A DNA stretch of 64,000 nucleotides from Mikania micrantha (taxonomy: Eukaryota; Streptophyta; Magnoliopsida; Asterales; Asteraceae), in NCBI GenBank assembly GCA_009363875.1, contig CM018680.1, positions 62,276,279-62,340,278 of the forward strand, given 5' to 3'. A model generated the notes under the pieces. That model was not told the DNA's origin and searched no databases. It was given only the letters and a program-made list of their open reading frames with translations. The position numbers were made by a program, and so were the translations under genes. How positions within the stretch are numbered: the stretch's first letter is position 1; the number at the start of each line of letters is the position of its first letter. This document shows positions 1 through 11,059 of the stretch, piece by piece.

Positions 1-1794
1 GTTGTTTCTCATGATCAAGATTTCGATCAGAATATCACAAATCTTGATCATAATGTTGGAGTTCCGCAAGTGCCTGTCACTAGAGTACATGTAAATCATC
101 CTGTTGAACAGATCATTGGAAATCCATCTGCTTGGTTACAGACAAGACGTCAAGTTACAAACGAGGAGAGTTTGTATGTTGAGTTAGAAAGAACTCATGG
201 AACTCAAGAGCTTTGGATGCATTCTGCATTCATTCCTCAGATTGAGCCAAAATCTGTTACTGAAGCCTTGCGTGAGCCTGCCTGGGTGGAGGCCATGCAA
301 GAGGAGCTGAATCAGTTTTAGAAGTTGGGTGTTTGGCATCTAGTTGATTTGCCAAAGGGAGAGAAGAAATTGGCACTAGATGGGTGTTAAAGTGCAAAAG
401 AGATGATTGAGGCGTAATTGTTCGGAACAAAGCACATTTAGTGGTTCAAGGTTTCAAACAAGTCGAAGGGATTGATTACGATGAAGTGTTTGCACCAGTG
501 GCGCGGCTAGAAGCAATTCGACTATTTCTGGCTTTTGCTGCCCATAAGAAATTCAAAGGTTTTCAGTTGGATGTCAAGTCTGCATTTCTCTATGGGTCTT
601 GAAGGAAACAGTGTACGTTTGTCAGCCACCGGGCTTTGAGGATCCTATCCACCGGGATCAGGTTTACATCCTCGACAAAGCGCTGTATGGTCTACATCAG
701 GCTCCACGTGCCTGGTATGAGACCTTATCGACTCACCTTATTGAACACGGGTTCAATAGGGTCAGATTGACAAATCATTGTTTTATCAGGAAAAGGGCAA
801 AGATATTATTCTTGTTCAGATTTATGTAGATGACATCATCTTTGGATCTACCGATGAACAACTGTGTTTGGAGTTTAAGGAGGTTATGATTGAGAAATTC
901 GAAATGAGTCCCATGTTTGACATCAAATTTTTCTTGGGTTTACAAATTGATCAGACTGATGATGGAATTTTTATTCATCAGACAAAATACATTCAAGATG
1001 TGCTAAAACGGTTTAGCATGCTTGATTCTAAACCCATTTCCACGCCCATTTAGCCCAATCACGGGATTGAGCATGATATTAAGGGGGAGCTAATTGATGC
1101 TACTTTGTATCGTGGAATGAATGGAAGTTTGATGTACTTTACTGCCTCAAGGGCAGATATTGTATTTGCTACAAGTATTTGTGCTCGATATCAATCAAAA
1201 CCTAAAGTGTCACATCTGATAGCAGTCAGGAGAATTCTTCGTTATCTGAAGGGTACACCAGACACCGGTCTGTGGTATCCAAAGGATGATAACTTTTCCT
1301 TCAATGCCTATAGTGATTCTAACTATGGAGGATGCAAGACTGATGCGAAATCCACAACTGGAGGTGCACAATTTTTGGGGGAGCGGTTAGTTTCTTGGCA
1401 GTGCAAAAAGCAGACATCTGTTGCTACTTCTACCTGTGAGGCTGAGTATGTAGCGGCTGCCAGTTGTTGTTCGCAAGTCTTCTGGATACAACAACAGATG
1501 AGAAGCTACGGTTTGAATTTTCTGACTACCCCGATTCATGTTGATAACGAGGCTGCTATTGCTATCACTAAGAATCCTGTGTATCATTCACGCTCCAAAC
1601 TCATTGATATTAGGTTTCATTTCATACGTGATTGCTATGAAAAGAAACCTATTGATGTGGTGAAGATAAATACCAAAAAGCAAAGAGCAAACCTTCTCAT
1701 CAAGGCCTTTGACAAAAACCGTTTTGAGTATTTGCTCAAACTAAATGGAATTCGAGTCATGGGTGAGGTAATTAAAAATCAAATTCCTTTATAA
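1..1794 (+). pseudogene. copia pol remnant: integrase tail, reverse transcriptase, RNase H (SIRE lineage)
   Basis: This encodes the end of a Ty1/copia polyprotein that would copy element RNA into DNA. Visible parts are a linker typical of copia (EPKSVTEAL, EAMQEELNQF, about 247-318), reverse transcriptase with the YVDD catalytic box at 823-834 and the FFLGLQID segment near 940, and RNase H (YSDSNYGGC near 1309, CEAEYVAAASCC near 1435). It ends at the TAA at 1792-1794 after a SIRE-like tail. It is dead: in-frame stops at 319 (TAG), near 407 (TGA), 598 (TGA) and 1051 (TAG), and frameshifts near 375 and 770. The reading frame is otherwise easy to follow, so decay is moderate. Gag and most of integrase are upstream of the window. 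Confidence 0.9.
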
Positions 1795-3025
1795 TCAATT
1801 TTTATTGAATTAACATCAGATATTTTAATTTTTGTTGTTTTGTGTTTTAGTTTTTAGGAGGAGAAAATGTTGAATACAAAAACATTTGAAAAACCAAAAA
1901 CACAAAAACATTAAAAAATTTTAAAATTCTGAGAAATTGATTCGACCAAGTGAGAAATGATAGCACATTGTTTGCAATTGAAACACATTTGTGTCATACA
2001 AGAACTTAAACATAAAGAGCAGTTACAATTACTAAGTATGATGTGTTACTAGGTTTATAACTTAGTTAAGATGAAATTAGACAAAAGTTTGATTATGCTT
2101 TATACGAAACAGATGCTTAGAATGCAGTACTTAGTTTTGTCCTGAATGAGTGGTAATAATTCTTACAAAAATGTTTTTTGAACAAAAAGTCAAATTACTA
2201 GTTTTGATCATGTGTTTAATTTTCAAAAGAAATTCTAATTTTGTTTTTTCTTTTATTTTAGTTTAAAGCTGAAACATTCTTTGCGTATACTTACGTATGG
2301 ACCTGATTGTTATAGCTTTAAATGATTCAAATTTTTTTTCTTGATTCTGATTAAGATTTGGACAATCTCTGCGTATATGAAAATATCGATCTGATTGTTA
2401 AAAGCTTAATCTTAAACTATTTTTTAGTTCATTATCTGGATCATCTGAGAATACGTAAGTATCAACCTTGATTCCAAGATTTTGAACAAATTCAAATTAT
2501 TTTCTACTTTGTTATTTTAAAAAGAAATTCTTCTTTATTTTTACAAGATCAAGCTAGTTTAAAAGTGAAGTAATTAGTTTCAAGAACATTTGTGTTTGAT
2601 TAGTTATTCACAAACCGAGATGTGTTCAAGTAAATGACTATTATAAGGTATTTGATATTTTTGTTTTAATTGACATCTTAACTAAGTAATTAAACTTAAA
2701 GAGGATAAATATACTGACAATCATCTTTGAATTGAAATTTGCTGATAAATATATTCATTAAATCAATCAGATGTGTTGATAATTGTATAACAATATGATC
2801 TCATGTCTGGATCTTTCTCAAACAAAAAGATGTGATTGTTTTTGTTATTTTAGTTAGATTTGTTAAATTTGTAGTTTATTTGTTCTAAAAAATTTGAAAA
2901 ATTACAAAAAGATTTTTGTTTTTATCTAATGTTAAATCAATAAGTTTTGATTATTTGTTTTAACTTTGAAACATTAAAACATTGGTTTGTTTTGAAATCT
3001 AAAATAAAAATCAAATTTTTCAAAA

Positions 3026-3286
3026 GGTTCGCCTGAAAAGGTTTGTGAAGAGGTTCGTTGAACAGGTTCGTCAAACAGGTTCGTTTAATAGCTTTGTCGA
3101 ATAGGTTCGTCCAATTGATTCGTTGGATAGGTTCGTCCAATTGGTTCGCCTAAGAGGTTCGTCCAACAGGTTCGTCCAATAGGTTTTTGGATAGGTTCGC
3201 CTGAGAGGTTCGTCAAAAAGGTTCGCATATAAATACTAGGTTCGTGAAAAACGTTCGTCACTTTCATCTAATCTCAGACACGAACC
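3026..3286 (+). repeat. GGTTCG motif cluster A upstream of the aORF TATA box
   Basis: I count about 14 copies of GGTTCG (one as the complement CGAACC) in roughly 260 bp, spaced irregularly by 10-25 bp, mostly in one orientation. The same motif fills the 3' LTR of this element (33565-33740). Confidence 0.75.
3228..3235 (+). promoter_or_regulatory. candidate TATA box of an internal aORF promoter
   Basis: TATAAATA sits at the downstream edge of the GGTTCG cluster. Transcription from here would read into the aORF start at 3956, possibly through a spliced 5' UTR. The role is inferred from position only. Confidence 0.4.
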
Positions 3287-3598
3287 TGCAAGTTGGAATT
3301 TTTCGATTTTCGATCAAGGATCTCCGAATTTTTTACTTTACATCATTAGATTCGAAATCAGATTGTGATCATTTTTAGGTACAGATCTTGGAATTTGACC
3401 GGCTGAATTAGGAGATATGACTGGTTTTTAGGAAGTTTAAGTCGAACCTGTTTTGTTGAGTCAAAATCTATTAAAATTAGTTTTTGGAACAAATTGTTTT
3501 TATTAAAGTTGTTCATCGTGGTGTTACGAATCTTGGGATATAAATTTTTTCATCTAATTCGAAGATTTGAAAATTTGATTTTCAAGTTGGATGAACAA

Positions 3599-3873
3599 GG
3601 TTCGGTGGATGAACAAGGTTCGCTGGTTGAACTAAGATTTGCTGGATCTTGAAGGTTTGTCTGAACCTGATAGGTTCGTGGCGAATCTCTGAATTTCAGA
3701 AGAACCAAACCTTATTGGTCAAGGTTCGTTTGACCAACAGGTTCGTTCAATGAAGGTTCGTTCATTGAAGGTTTGTTCATTCAAGGTTCGTTCATCAGAA
3801 GGTTCGTTCAGTTGAATAGGTTTTTCTGAACAACATGTTCATCTAGACTTAGGTTCGTCTCTGGGGAGGTTCG
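3599..3873 (+). repeat. GGTTCG motif cluster B upstream of the aORF start
   Basis: About 10 further GGTTCG copies in 275 bp, often as AAGGTTCGTTCA-like units. The cluster ends about 80 bp before the aORF start codon. Confidence 0.7.
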
Positions 3874-3955
3874 CTAGTTCAACACTTCGAAATTTTTTTG
3901 ATTTTCTAATTTTTTTAAATTTTGTTTTAATTTTGTTTTCTTTCTGATTGTAGAA

Positions 3956-4972
3956 ATGGCGAATCTTACCTTCGGAGACAAGCACAACCTGTGTACTTAT
4001 TTGGATCCTACTACCAGGAGTGGCAAAGACTTTAGACCAATGATCGAGTTTCTTAGACGGTCAAGGATTTATCATGCCATCTCCAACTCATGCCAGATTT
4101 ATCGATCACATGTACAGAGTTTCTGGGAATATGCCAGATTGATTAGTGTTGATGAGGAGTATGTGATAGAGGCGAATGTGCTTGGACAAGCAATTCATAT
4201 TACCGAAGCTGACATCAGACGGATGTTACAGTTTGGAGGAGAGCCTGCTGGTATGACACTTATACCAGAGAGGTGCATCAAAGGCTCTTTCCTGCGGATT
4301 AGATATTTTGGAGTCTACAATGTGACTTCAATCAAAAAAGGCAAACTTCCTCTATAATACGAGCTTCTTGCTCATGTATTGCTACACTACCTAAGTGTGA
4401 GGAAGGGTACTTTTGATGAGCTCAGAGATTTGATGTGATCGGCTATGGTAGCATTGATCTTGAACAAACCGTTCAATTTCTCTGTAATGATATTCAGATA
4501 TATGTCTGATAATATCACCAAAGCTAAGGATCGATTCTATATGTATCCTCGGTTTGTTCAGATGTTGATTGATGAGAGACTGCCAGAGCAGATGTTGCCT
4601 AGAGATTCTTCGGATCTTCTCAAGCTCAAACACATGACTGACTCAAGTCTTGGTCAGGTCAGGGTGTATCAGAAGAGTGGAGATGTTGTGTTGGAGAAAG
4701 GTTTAGTTGGTCACTATGCCAGGGCTAATTATATAGCTCCTGAGGATGATGCATGGAGGCATGCAGATTCTGGATCTGATACTGAAGTATTTGATGATGA
4801 TGATGATGATGACCAACCACAACCACCACCTCCTCCTCCTCCAAGACAACAGCCAAGGAAAGCACAATATCAGTCTTCCCGATCACAACAACCAAGACAA
4901 GCTCAATCTCAAGGACCAAGTGTAACCCCTACTACAATGGTGCCTCTTCAAGTTGTATTTCCAGATCAATAG
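3956..4972 (+). pseudogene. SIRE accessory ORF (aORF), N-terminal third, decayed
   Basis: The start MANLTFGDKHNL and the following domain (FWEYARLI, ITEADIRRML, FYMYPRFVQMLIDE) match the second aORF in this window at 58542, whose domain reads QQFWASCS, TVETICRHL, KKFCMYPRFLQHLFNEE. The frame is continuous from 3956 except for two nonsense codons, TAA at 4355 and TGA at 4436. After the conserved domain (about residues 1-220) come an acidic run of Asp, a proline run and a Gln/Arg/Ser-rich tail. It is interrupted at 4972 by the nested gypsy LTR and resumes at 30956. The function is unknown. No signal peptide or membrane segment is visible, so it does not look like an envelope protein. Confidence 0.8.
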
Positions 4973-5760
4973 TGTAACATCAGTGCCGAACACGTTGCCG
5001 GAACAGCGATCGCTACAGTAACTTGCACAGTAACTCAGGTACACATTACGTGATACTATGTTTACGCTATTGATACATAATGCTTAACACGAAGCTATTA
5101 TGCGATTGTCTGAAACCTGATTAAAACCTTAGGATTTAACAGTCAGAAACAAATCAGACAACACGGAATTGAAACACAGATACTTGATTTGATGCTATTA
5201 TGTGTAAACGTATGTGAGGTTAAACAAAACAAAACCCAACCGTTGTTACGGAATGCTAAACCGACGAGTTATTCGTATAGGTGACGATCTGTACGAATAA
5301 TTCTGAGAGTTTAATGTACTGAAATAATGACTGAAAAGTAGAAAACAAAAGTTGGAAAGCCAAACCATCGTCGTGTTCGTTCGAATGACGATTCGAACGA
5401 TTACGCGCGATGGCGACGCGATCTGACGAAACGAAAACGATACGAACGATAATAAACTTAAGGAAATATAATATTTCCTGTTTTACAATTTTGAAACTCA
5501 TCAGAAATAAATTAAAAGGAAACTATTTTAAATTAAAATACGTACAACCGCGAAAGAATTAACAAAACGTTTAAAAATAATAATTTTCGATAAATAAATT
5601 AAGGAATACGACATTTAAAATAATTGCTAATAATAATAATCACATTTTAAACATCCTCAAATAAATTATTTTATTTAAATTACAAACACGCGCGTAATAA
5701 TCCGGAAACGTGACGAAAACGCGAACCGAGCAACTGAAACGAACCCGAATACCCTCGGGG

Positions 5761-5768
5761 TATTTAAA
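5761..5768 (+). promoter_or_regulatory. candidate TATA box of LTR 1
   Basis: TATTTAAA is preceded by a GC-rich CCCTCGGGG and followed by a CT-rich leader (CTCTCTCTC near 5810), a usual arrangement at the U3/R boundary of plant LTRs. The element's transcript probably starts about 30 bp downstream. Confidence 0.5.
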
Positions 5769-6170
5769 CACCAAATGAAGCCAACCAACTCATTTCTTGC
5801 ATTCCCACTCTCTCTCTAAAAAGAATTTCCGTTCATCTCTCTCTCCCTCTAAAAATCTCAACTTCCAAGCATCATAACTCTCTCATTTCTTAGTGGATTT
5901 TGGTGTTCTTGGTGTCCACGCGAAGATCTCGAGCTCTTCTATCATAAAGTACAACCGATATGTGGATTTACCCAGCCAATTTTGAGGTACAAAGCTTTGA
6001 ACCACACGAAAATTAGGGTTTCTTACCCTTGATCATTCTAAAACCCTAAACCGGTTTAGCACTCTCATATATACCTCTTAACACTCTCGAGAGTTAACCT
6101 TTGCATAGGATTGATCTTAGCATAGCACTACAATCATCCTAAGCTCGACGAGGAAGAAGATGTTGTAACA

Positions 6171-6637
6171 GGTTCGCAAGATGGCTATCGGCCGAACCTC
6201 ACCTGCGAGATGCGAACCTTGCGTGGCTGGGATAACCCTAGCCGAAGCTATGGACCAAGGGCTTCAGGGGAGAACGTGGACAACAGCCGAACCAGCGGAG
6301 AGCCACAAACCTTCATCCTTTAGATGAACCCATACCCAGCTGAAGTTCATGCACCAGCCACGAACCTTTCCAAGCAACCCTCGCTTGAACCTGTATGATA
6401 GCCGAACCCATGCTCATGCCACGAACCCTTGGAAGCCGAACCTTGTTGGAACCAGGGATCCACGAACCTTTTGGGTGAAACCCTTAACCACGAACCTATT
6501 AACCCCACCGAACCTATGAGCCTTCGACCTTGGAGACGAACCATAACTCAATCTCGGGCCGAACCTTCGGCGAACCTGGGCATTAGCCGAACCCCTACAG
6601 CCACCGAACCTAGTCTCAAAGAAACATTAAAGGTTCG
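6171..6637 (+). repeat. CGAACC/GGTTCG cluster in LTR 1
   Basis: I count about 17 copies in 470 bp, nearly all as CGAACC, with GGTTCG at both outer edges. Equivalent clusters lie in LTR 2 (16752-17218) and LTR 3 (about 27333-27796, several copies mutated). It is the same hexamer that fills the spacer and 3' LTR of the unrelated copia host element. Confidence 0.75.
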
Positions 6638-7559
6638 CTGACCTGTAGTCAACTCGAGCAGTCGACCAAAATCCCAATTCAGACCTAATTTCTTTCAAAC
6701 AAGGGGCCCATGAAACTTTCCTAAGGTCCATAAGACATCTTCGGCCCAGGATAGTCACTTCGGCCCAACCCCATTTATTTAGCCCATACCATCGGTTTAG
6801 TCATGGAATTTGATCCGGGCCATGTGAGGACTATGGTCCAACTCTTGCTTCCTCGGCCCAATTAGATGTAGCCCAATGGTTTGGTCCACACATCATGGTT
6901 ACCTATTGGATTCACTTAGGAGCCTTTGGCCCAAAGCCCCCTAATTCGGCCCACTTGATTAGAAGTACAATCTAATAGACTCATAACACTTAAAACTTTA
7001 AGTTTTACAAGAATAATGTTATGGTTATTGGTTAACTAAGAAAACATGTATTCAAATTCTTATAAAGTGGGAAGATTGGTAATCTTTAAACTAAAACATG
7101 AGTTTTATAGATATGAACTATGAGAGTTCAAGATTTTACACCATAATAAGGTTCACATCAAGTCTAATGATAAAACCTAATCGAAAAAGCTAAACTTAAT
7201 TTGAATGGATAGATCATTAACATAAACTGGATCTAACAAACCGGGGCCGAATAAAGATCAAGACTCACAAGTGTTAGCCAACTCTAGGGGTAACACGTAC
7301 ATGCACACAAGTCACTATAACATATACTTATAAGCTACAAATATTATGAAATCAATACAGGATCGTGAACATCACAACATGCACAAACAAAGAGCGCGTG
7401 CATTCTAGTATTTTTACTTAGTCAACCACTACAAACACAAGGTAAGTTCATTTGTCCCTTTTCAAACTTATTTGTTTTACTTCAGGACTGAGAATCATGT
7501 TAAACATTTTAATAAATTATTGAAATGTTATTTTATGCTTTCAAACATAATCATGATAC

Positions 7560-7900
7560 TTATAATAAAGCTTATGCTTGGAAACTATTATTTTTGAGAA
7601 GCTATATACTTGATGTTTAAACTTGATGCTCATGCTACAAACTAGAAGCGTGAAACTATATGATTAGTGCTTATGCTACAAACTAGATGCTTAAACTTGA
7701 GGCTTGATGCTTATGCTACAAATTAGAAGCTTGAAACTATATGCTTGATGCTTATGCTAGAAACTAAATGCTTAAACTTGAGGCTTGATGCTTATGCTAC
7801 AAACTAGAAACTTAAAGCTATACGATTGATGCTTATGCTACAAACTAGAAGCTTAAACTATATACTTGAAGCTTATGTTATGAACGTCATGCTCAGACTA
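7560..7900 (+). repeat. degenerate tandem repeats (GCTTATGCTACAAACTAGA type) in LTR 1
   Basis: Units of about 40-90 bp built from TGATGCTTATGCTACAAACT and GCTTAAACTTGAGGCTTGAT are repeated with variation. Equivalent blocks lie near 18141-18481 and 29400-29745. No coding signal. Confidence 0.7.
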
Positions 7901-7969
7901 TATGCGAATGCTTGAATCTATGTGCTTGAAACTATGATTGTGTGCGAAATGCTAAGCTTGTATCTAATC

Positions 7970-8380
7970 ATGGGCTACGTAATTGCTAAACTTCTGCTAT
8001 AGCAGGGCTTGTACCCATGCATTGAGATACGTGAAAGCTAAAATATGACGATGCTAAGGTGTTATCTATATAAGAGACACGTAATTGCTAAACTTCTGCT
8101 AGAACAGGGCTTGTGTTTGTTTATATGAGATATGTAAATGCTAAACTATTTGTGTATGCATGGCTTGTGTCTATGTATGAGATATGTAATTGCTAAACTT
8201 CTGCTAGAACAGGGCTTGTATCTTGTATAGGAGACACGTAATTGCTAGACTATTGGGATACTAAGCTTAACTAATTCATGAGATACGTAATTGCTAAACT
8301 TCTACTAGAGCAGGGCTTGTATCTAGCTGTGGGCTACGTAATTGCTAAACTTCTGCTAGAGCAGGGCTTGTTCCCACGCA
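7970..8380 (+). repeat. tandem repeats with a small hairpin (CTGCTAGAGCAG) in LTR 1
   Basis: Units read ACGTAATTGCTAAACTTC, then TGCTAGAGCAGGGCTTGT, with spacers of 10-60 bp between copies. I count about seven partial or full units. Each contains the inverted repeat CTGCT-AG-AGCAG. Equivalent blocks are near 18551-18961 and 29790-30205. Confidence 0.7.
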
Positions 8381-8398
8381 TGAGATTAGTGAAAGATG

Positions 8399-9034
8399 AA
8401 CTATGATGTGTGAAAACTATGATGCTTGTTAAACTTACATTGAAGCTAATACATATGAATGCTATAGACTTATAAACTTTGAAACAGTATACTAAAGCTA
8501 TGATGAAGACGGGTTGAATGGTAGGTAAAATGCTTAGTTATTATTAACAACAATGTCATATACGGATTAGTATGTGGTGGGACGGCGTCTGGGCGGGTTG
8601 TAGGCTCGAGTCAGGGGTATGCCCTATATATAAGCATACCGATCAGGATATTACATGTGGAGTTAATGAGGTTAAGGTTTTACCGAAAGAGGTTTGCTAA
8701 AGCTATTTTTAAACTTATAAACTTTATGAACTCACCAACCTTTGTGTTGACTTTGTTTTCTTACATGCTTGCTCAGGTGATGAACAGGTTTAAGCTAAGG
8801 CTTTTGTAATGCATACTAGGCTGCCCAAATAGAGGACCTAGTTGATTTTGGAAGCACATATTTTGTTATTCTTACGAATCACTTTTGAATGTCTTGTACA
8901 GTTACAAGATAGAAAACACTTGATTCTTTTGATACGTTTACCGAGTTAAATTACTGAACATTAATATTGTAATCTAACTTTGTAATCCTAGTTTAATGCT
9001 TGATTGTGCTTTAGTTATTCTTAACATTGATGCT
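8399..9034 (+). repeat. left copy of a 636-bp direct duplication within LTR 1
   Basis: This stretch, from AACTATGATGTGTG to TTGATGCT, recurs at 10153-10787 with a few differences. Between the copies lies a fragment of the copia aORF. LTR 3 has only one copy (about 30228-30855), so the duplication arose together with the capture. Confidence 0.8.
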
Positions 9035-10152
9035 GAGGTTGAAGATGAAGGTGAAGAGTCTACTTATACAGAGTCTGAGTTTGAGACAGTTCAGATTGGA
9101 AATTGTATGATCAGGAGGTTGAAGAAGAAATTTGCTAAACAGACTGAAGAGGCTCGAGAAGAGGCAGATGATCCTAGTTTTATTGCTGAAGAGCCTGAGT
9201 CATCAAAGCCTAAGAAAAGAAATAGGATGGCTAAAGGTCCAACAAAGAATAAGGCTAAAGCTCATAAGGTCATTGTATCTTCATCTGCTGTTACTTCTAC
9301 AGTTTCTTCTTCTCCATTTGTTTCTGTTGTTACATCTACTCCAGTTTCTGCTACGGTTCATATTTCTACACCAGCTTCAGTTATACAAATTCCAGAGTTT
9401 GTGAATGTAACTACTTTTGCTCCTTCTTTCATGGATGCTACTACAGTGACAACATCATTTCTAGAAACTTCATTTCATCCGGCTTCTACTTCCAGAGAAG
9501 ATACTTTATTTGGAAATTTAGAGGATTTGGATCTGAATTTCACTGTGGATTAAGATGATTCTGAGCTTAGCAGAAGAATTTCTATGTTGTCGAAAGAGTT
9601 TGATCTATACAAGATGGAAAAAGAGAAAGTCAAAGCTGATCAACCATCTTCGTCACGAACCAGTGAGTTAGATGAGATGAGAATTTAGATTGCTCAGCTT
9701 ATGAAGTGGAGAGAAGATGTGACTGAAAAGAAGGTGTTGAATGAAAGAATTGCTTCGTTGGAGTCTATGATTGATATTCAGAATGTTGATATTGCTGAAC
9801 TACAGAATGAGAATAGAGATTTGAGGCAGAAGATTGATGAAATGAAAGTCAAAGATTCTTAGGCTGAAGCTTTTGATGCTGAGAAAGTGTTTGTTAATAT
9901 GGAGGAAGAGGAAGAAGAAGATGAGAAGGTGGATTTTGGTGATTCTGATGTTGATGAACATCCAAGCTTAAATACTAATGGTGATGATGAAGAGAATGAT
10001 GGTGATATAGGTGGTGTTAGTGGTTCTGGTGGGCTGAATTCTATGACTGGAGCTATTGTTGTCTATGATTCGTCAAAGATTACTTTGGATGCTACTCCTG
10101 TTACAGCTGTGTCTTCTGGTAGTGGTTCTGGTGGGCTGAATTCTATGACTGG
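9027..10152 (+). pseudogene. captured copia aORF fragment inside LTR 1
   Basis: The segment matches the aORF at about 31004-32098 (for example EFETVQIGNCMIRRLKK, then a Ser/Thr-rich region, a coiled coil, and a Glu/Asp-rich region). It carries the same three nonsense codons as the source: TAA at 9551, TAG at 9686 and TAG at 9860, matching 31529, 31664 and 31838. The left junction lies in an 8-bp sequence common to LTR and aORF (TTGATGCT, 9027-9034). The right junction includes a repeated 30-bp stretch (about 10021 and 10122). It is not a gene: it was already broken when captured. The copy in LTR 2 lies at 19608-20733. Confidence 0.85.
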
Positions 10153-10787
10153 AACTATGATGTGTGAAAACTATGATGCTTGTTAAACTTACATTGAAGC
10201 TAATACATATGAATGCTATAGACTTGTAAACTTTGAAACATTAAACTAAAGCTATGATGAAGACGGGTTGAATGGTAGGTAAAATGCTTAGTTATTATTA
10301 ACAACAGTGTCATATGCGGATTAGTATGTGGTGGGACGGCGTCTGGGCGGGTTGTAAGCTCGACTCAGGGGTATGCCCTATATATAAGCATACCGATCAG
10401 GATATTACATGTGAAGTTAATGCGGTTAAGGTTATACCGAAAGAGGTTTGCTAAAGCTATTTTTAAACTCATAAACTTTATGAACTCACCAACCTTTGTG
10501 TTGACTTTGTTTTCTTACATGCTTGCTCAGGTGATGAACAGGTTTAAGCTAAGGCTTTTGGATTGCATACTAGGCTGCCCAGATAGAGGACCTAGTTGAT
10601 TTTGGAAGCACATATTTGGTTATTCTTACGAATCACTTTTGAATGTCTTGTACAGTTACAAGACAGAAAACACTTGATTCTTTTGATAGGTTACCGAGTT
10701 AAATTACTGAACATTGATAGTGTAATTTAACTTTGTAATCCTAGTTTAATGCTTGATTGTGCTTTAGTTATTCTTAACATTGATGCT
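10153..10787 (+). repeat. right copy of the LTR 1 internal duplication
   Basis: Second copy of 8399-9034. It is followed by the normal LTR end (ATGTAAACAATCTG, then a GC-rich stretch to 10891). Confidence 0.8.
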
Positions 10788-10891
10788 ATGTAAACAATCT
10801 GATCATCACGATTATCACTCACGATATCGCGCCCCGAGAACATTCCGCCCGGCGGGGAAGTCGATCCGTCCCGCAGGCTCGGGGTGTGACA

Positions 10892-10912
10892 GATTGGTAT
10901 TAGAGCTAAAGG
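10892..10912 (+). other. primer binding site of internal copy 1
   Basis: GATTGGTATTAGAGCTAAAG directly follows the LTR end. It resembles the initiator-Met tRNA site (TGGTATCAGAGC) with one C-to-T change. The equivalent in copy 2 is at 21473. Confidence 0.7.
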
Positions 10913-11059
10913 TTATAGAGAATAATAGGTCATTTACTTTAACGGTTTGGCCTAGACTATAACTTAGGGACCCTCATGTACAGAGCATAAGACTTAAGTT
11001 GCATTGTGTCTTCTGCACTCGATCACTGCACTATCCAAATTCTTTTGGTTATGATCATA

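Larger units (their letters stand above)
1795..3955 (+). other. pol-to-aORF spacer of the SIRE-type element
   Basis: AT-rich non-coding DNA separates the pol stop from the accessory ORF. I see no protein signal in 1800-3020. The second half is packed with GGTTCG motifs, contains a TATA box at 3228-3235 and ends in a pyrimidine-rich stretch followed by TTGTAG two bases before the aORF ATG. That end looks like a splice acceptor. A possible donor (AG followed by GTACAG) lies near 3378, so a 5'-UTR intron of about 575 bp is plausible but unproven. Confidence 0.55.
4973..10891 (+). repeat. Tekay-like LTR 1 (full length, 5919 bp, with an internal insertion)
   Basis: It begins TGTAACATC and ends GGGGTGTGACA, directly followed by a primer binding site. 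Inside are a TATA box (5761), a CT-rich leader, a CGAACC cluster (6171-6637), a GGCCCA-rich stretch (6690-6960), two blocks of tandem repeats (7560-8380), and a 1753-bp insertion made of a copia aORF fragment plus a second copy of LTR sequence (9035-10787). Without that insertion the LTR would be about 4.17 kb. This is the only one of the three LTRs that keeps its first 48 bp. Confidence 0.85.

Noticed and set aside
4725..4919. Minus-strand frame with a His run and hydrophobic repeats
   Set aside because: It is the complement of the Asp and Pro codon runs of the aORF.
5256..5501. Minus-strand 81-codon open frame repeated in all three Tekay LTRs (also 15837 and 26415)
   Set aside because: It lies in the U3 part of the LTR, its composition follows the AT-rich DNA, and the reading differs between copies by substitutions that do not favour synonymous sites. 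It is not a gene.
6347..6641. Opposed open frames across the CGAACC cluster (also at 16928 and 27510)
   Set aside because: Long frames here come from the repeated hexamer, which avoids stops. There is no protein family signal.
7560..8380. Possible CRISPR-like array of repeats and spacers
   Set aside because: Units are degenerate, of unequal length and inside a plant LTR. There are no cas genes.
8996..9553. 185-codon open frame as a possible independent gene in LTR 1 and LTR 2
   Set aside because: It begins in LTR sequence and reads into the captured aORF fragment, which has the same stops as its source. It is a chimera without its own start.
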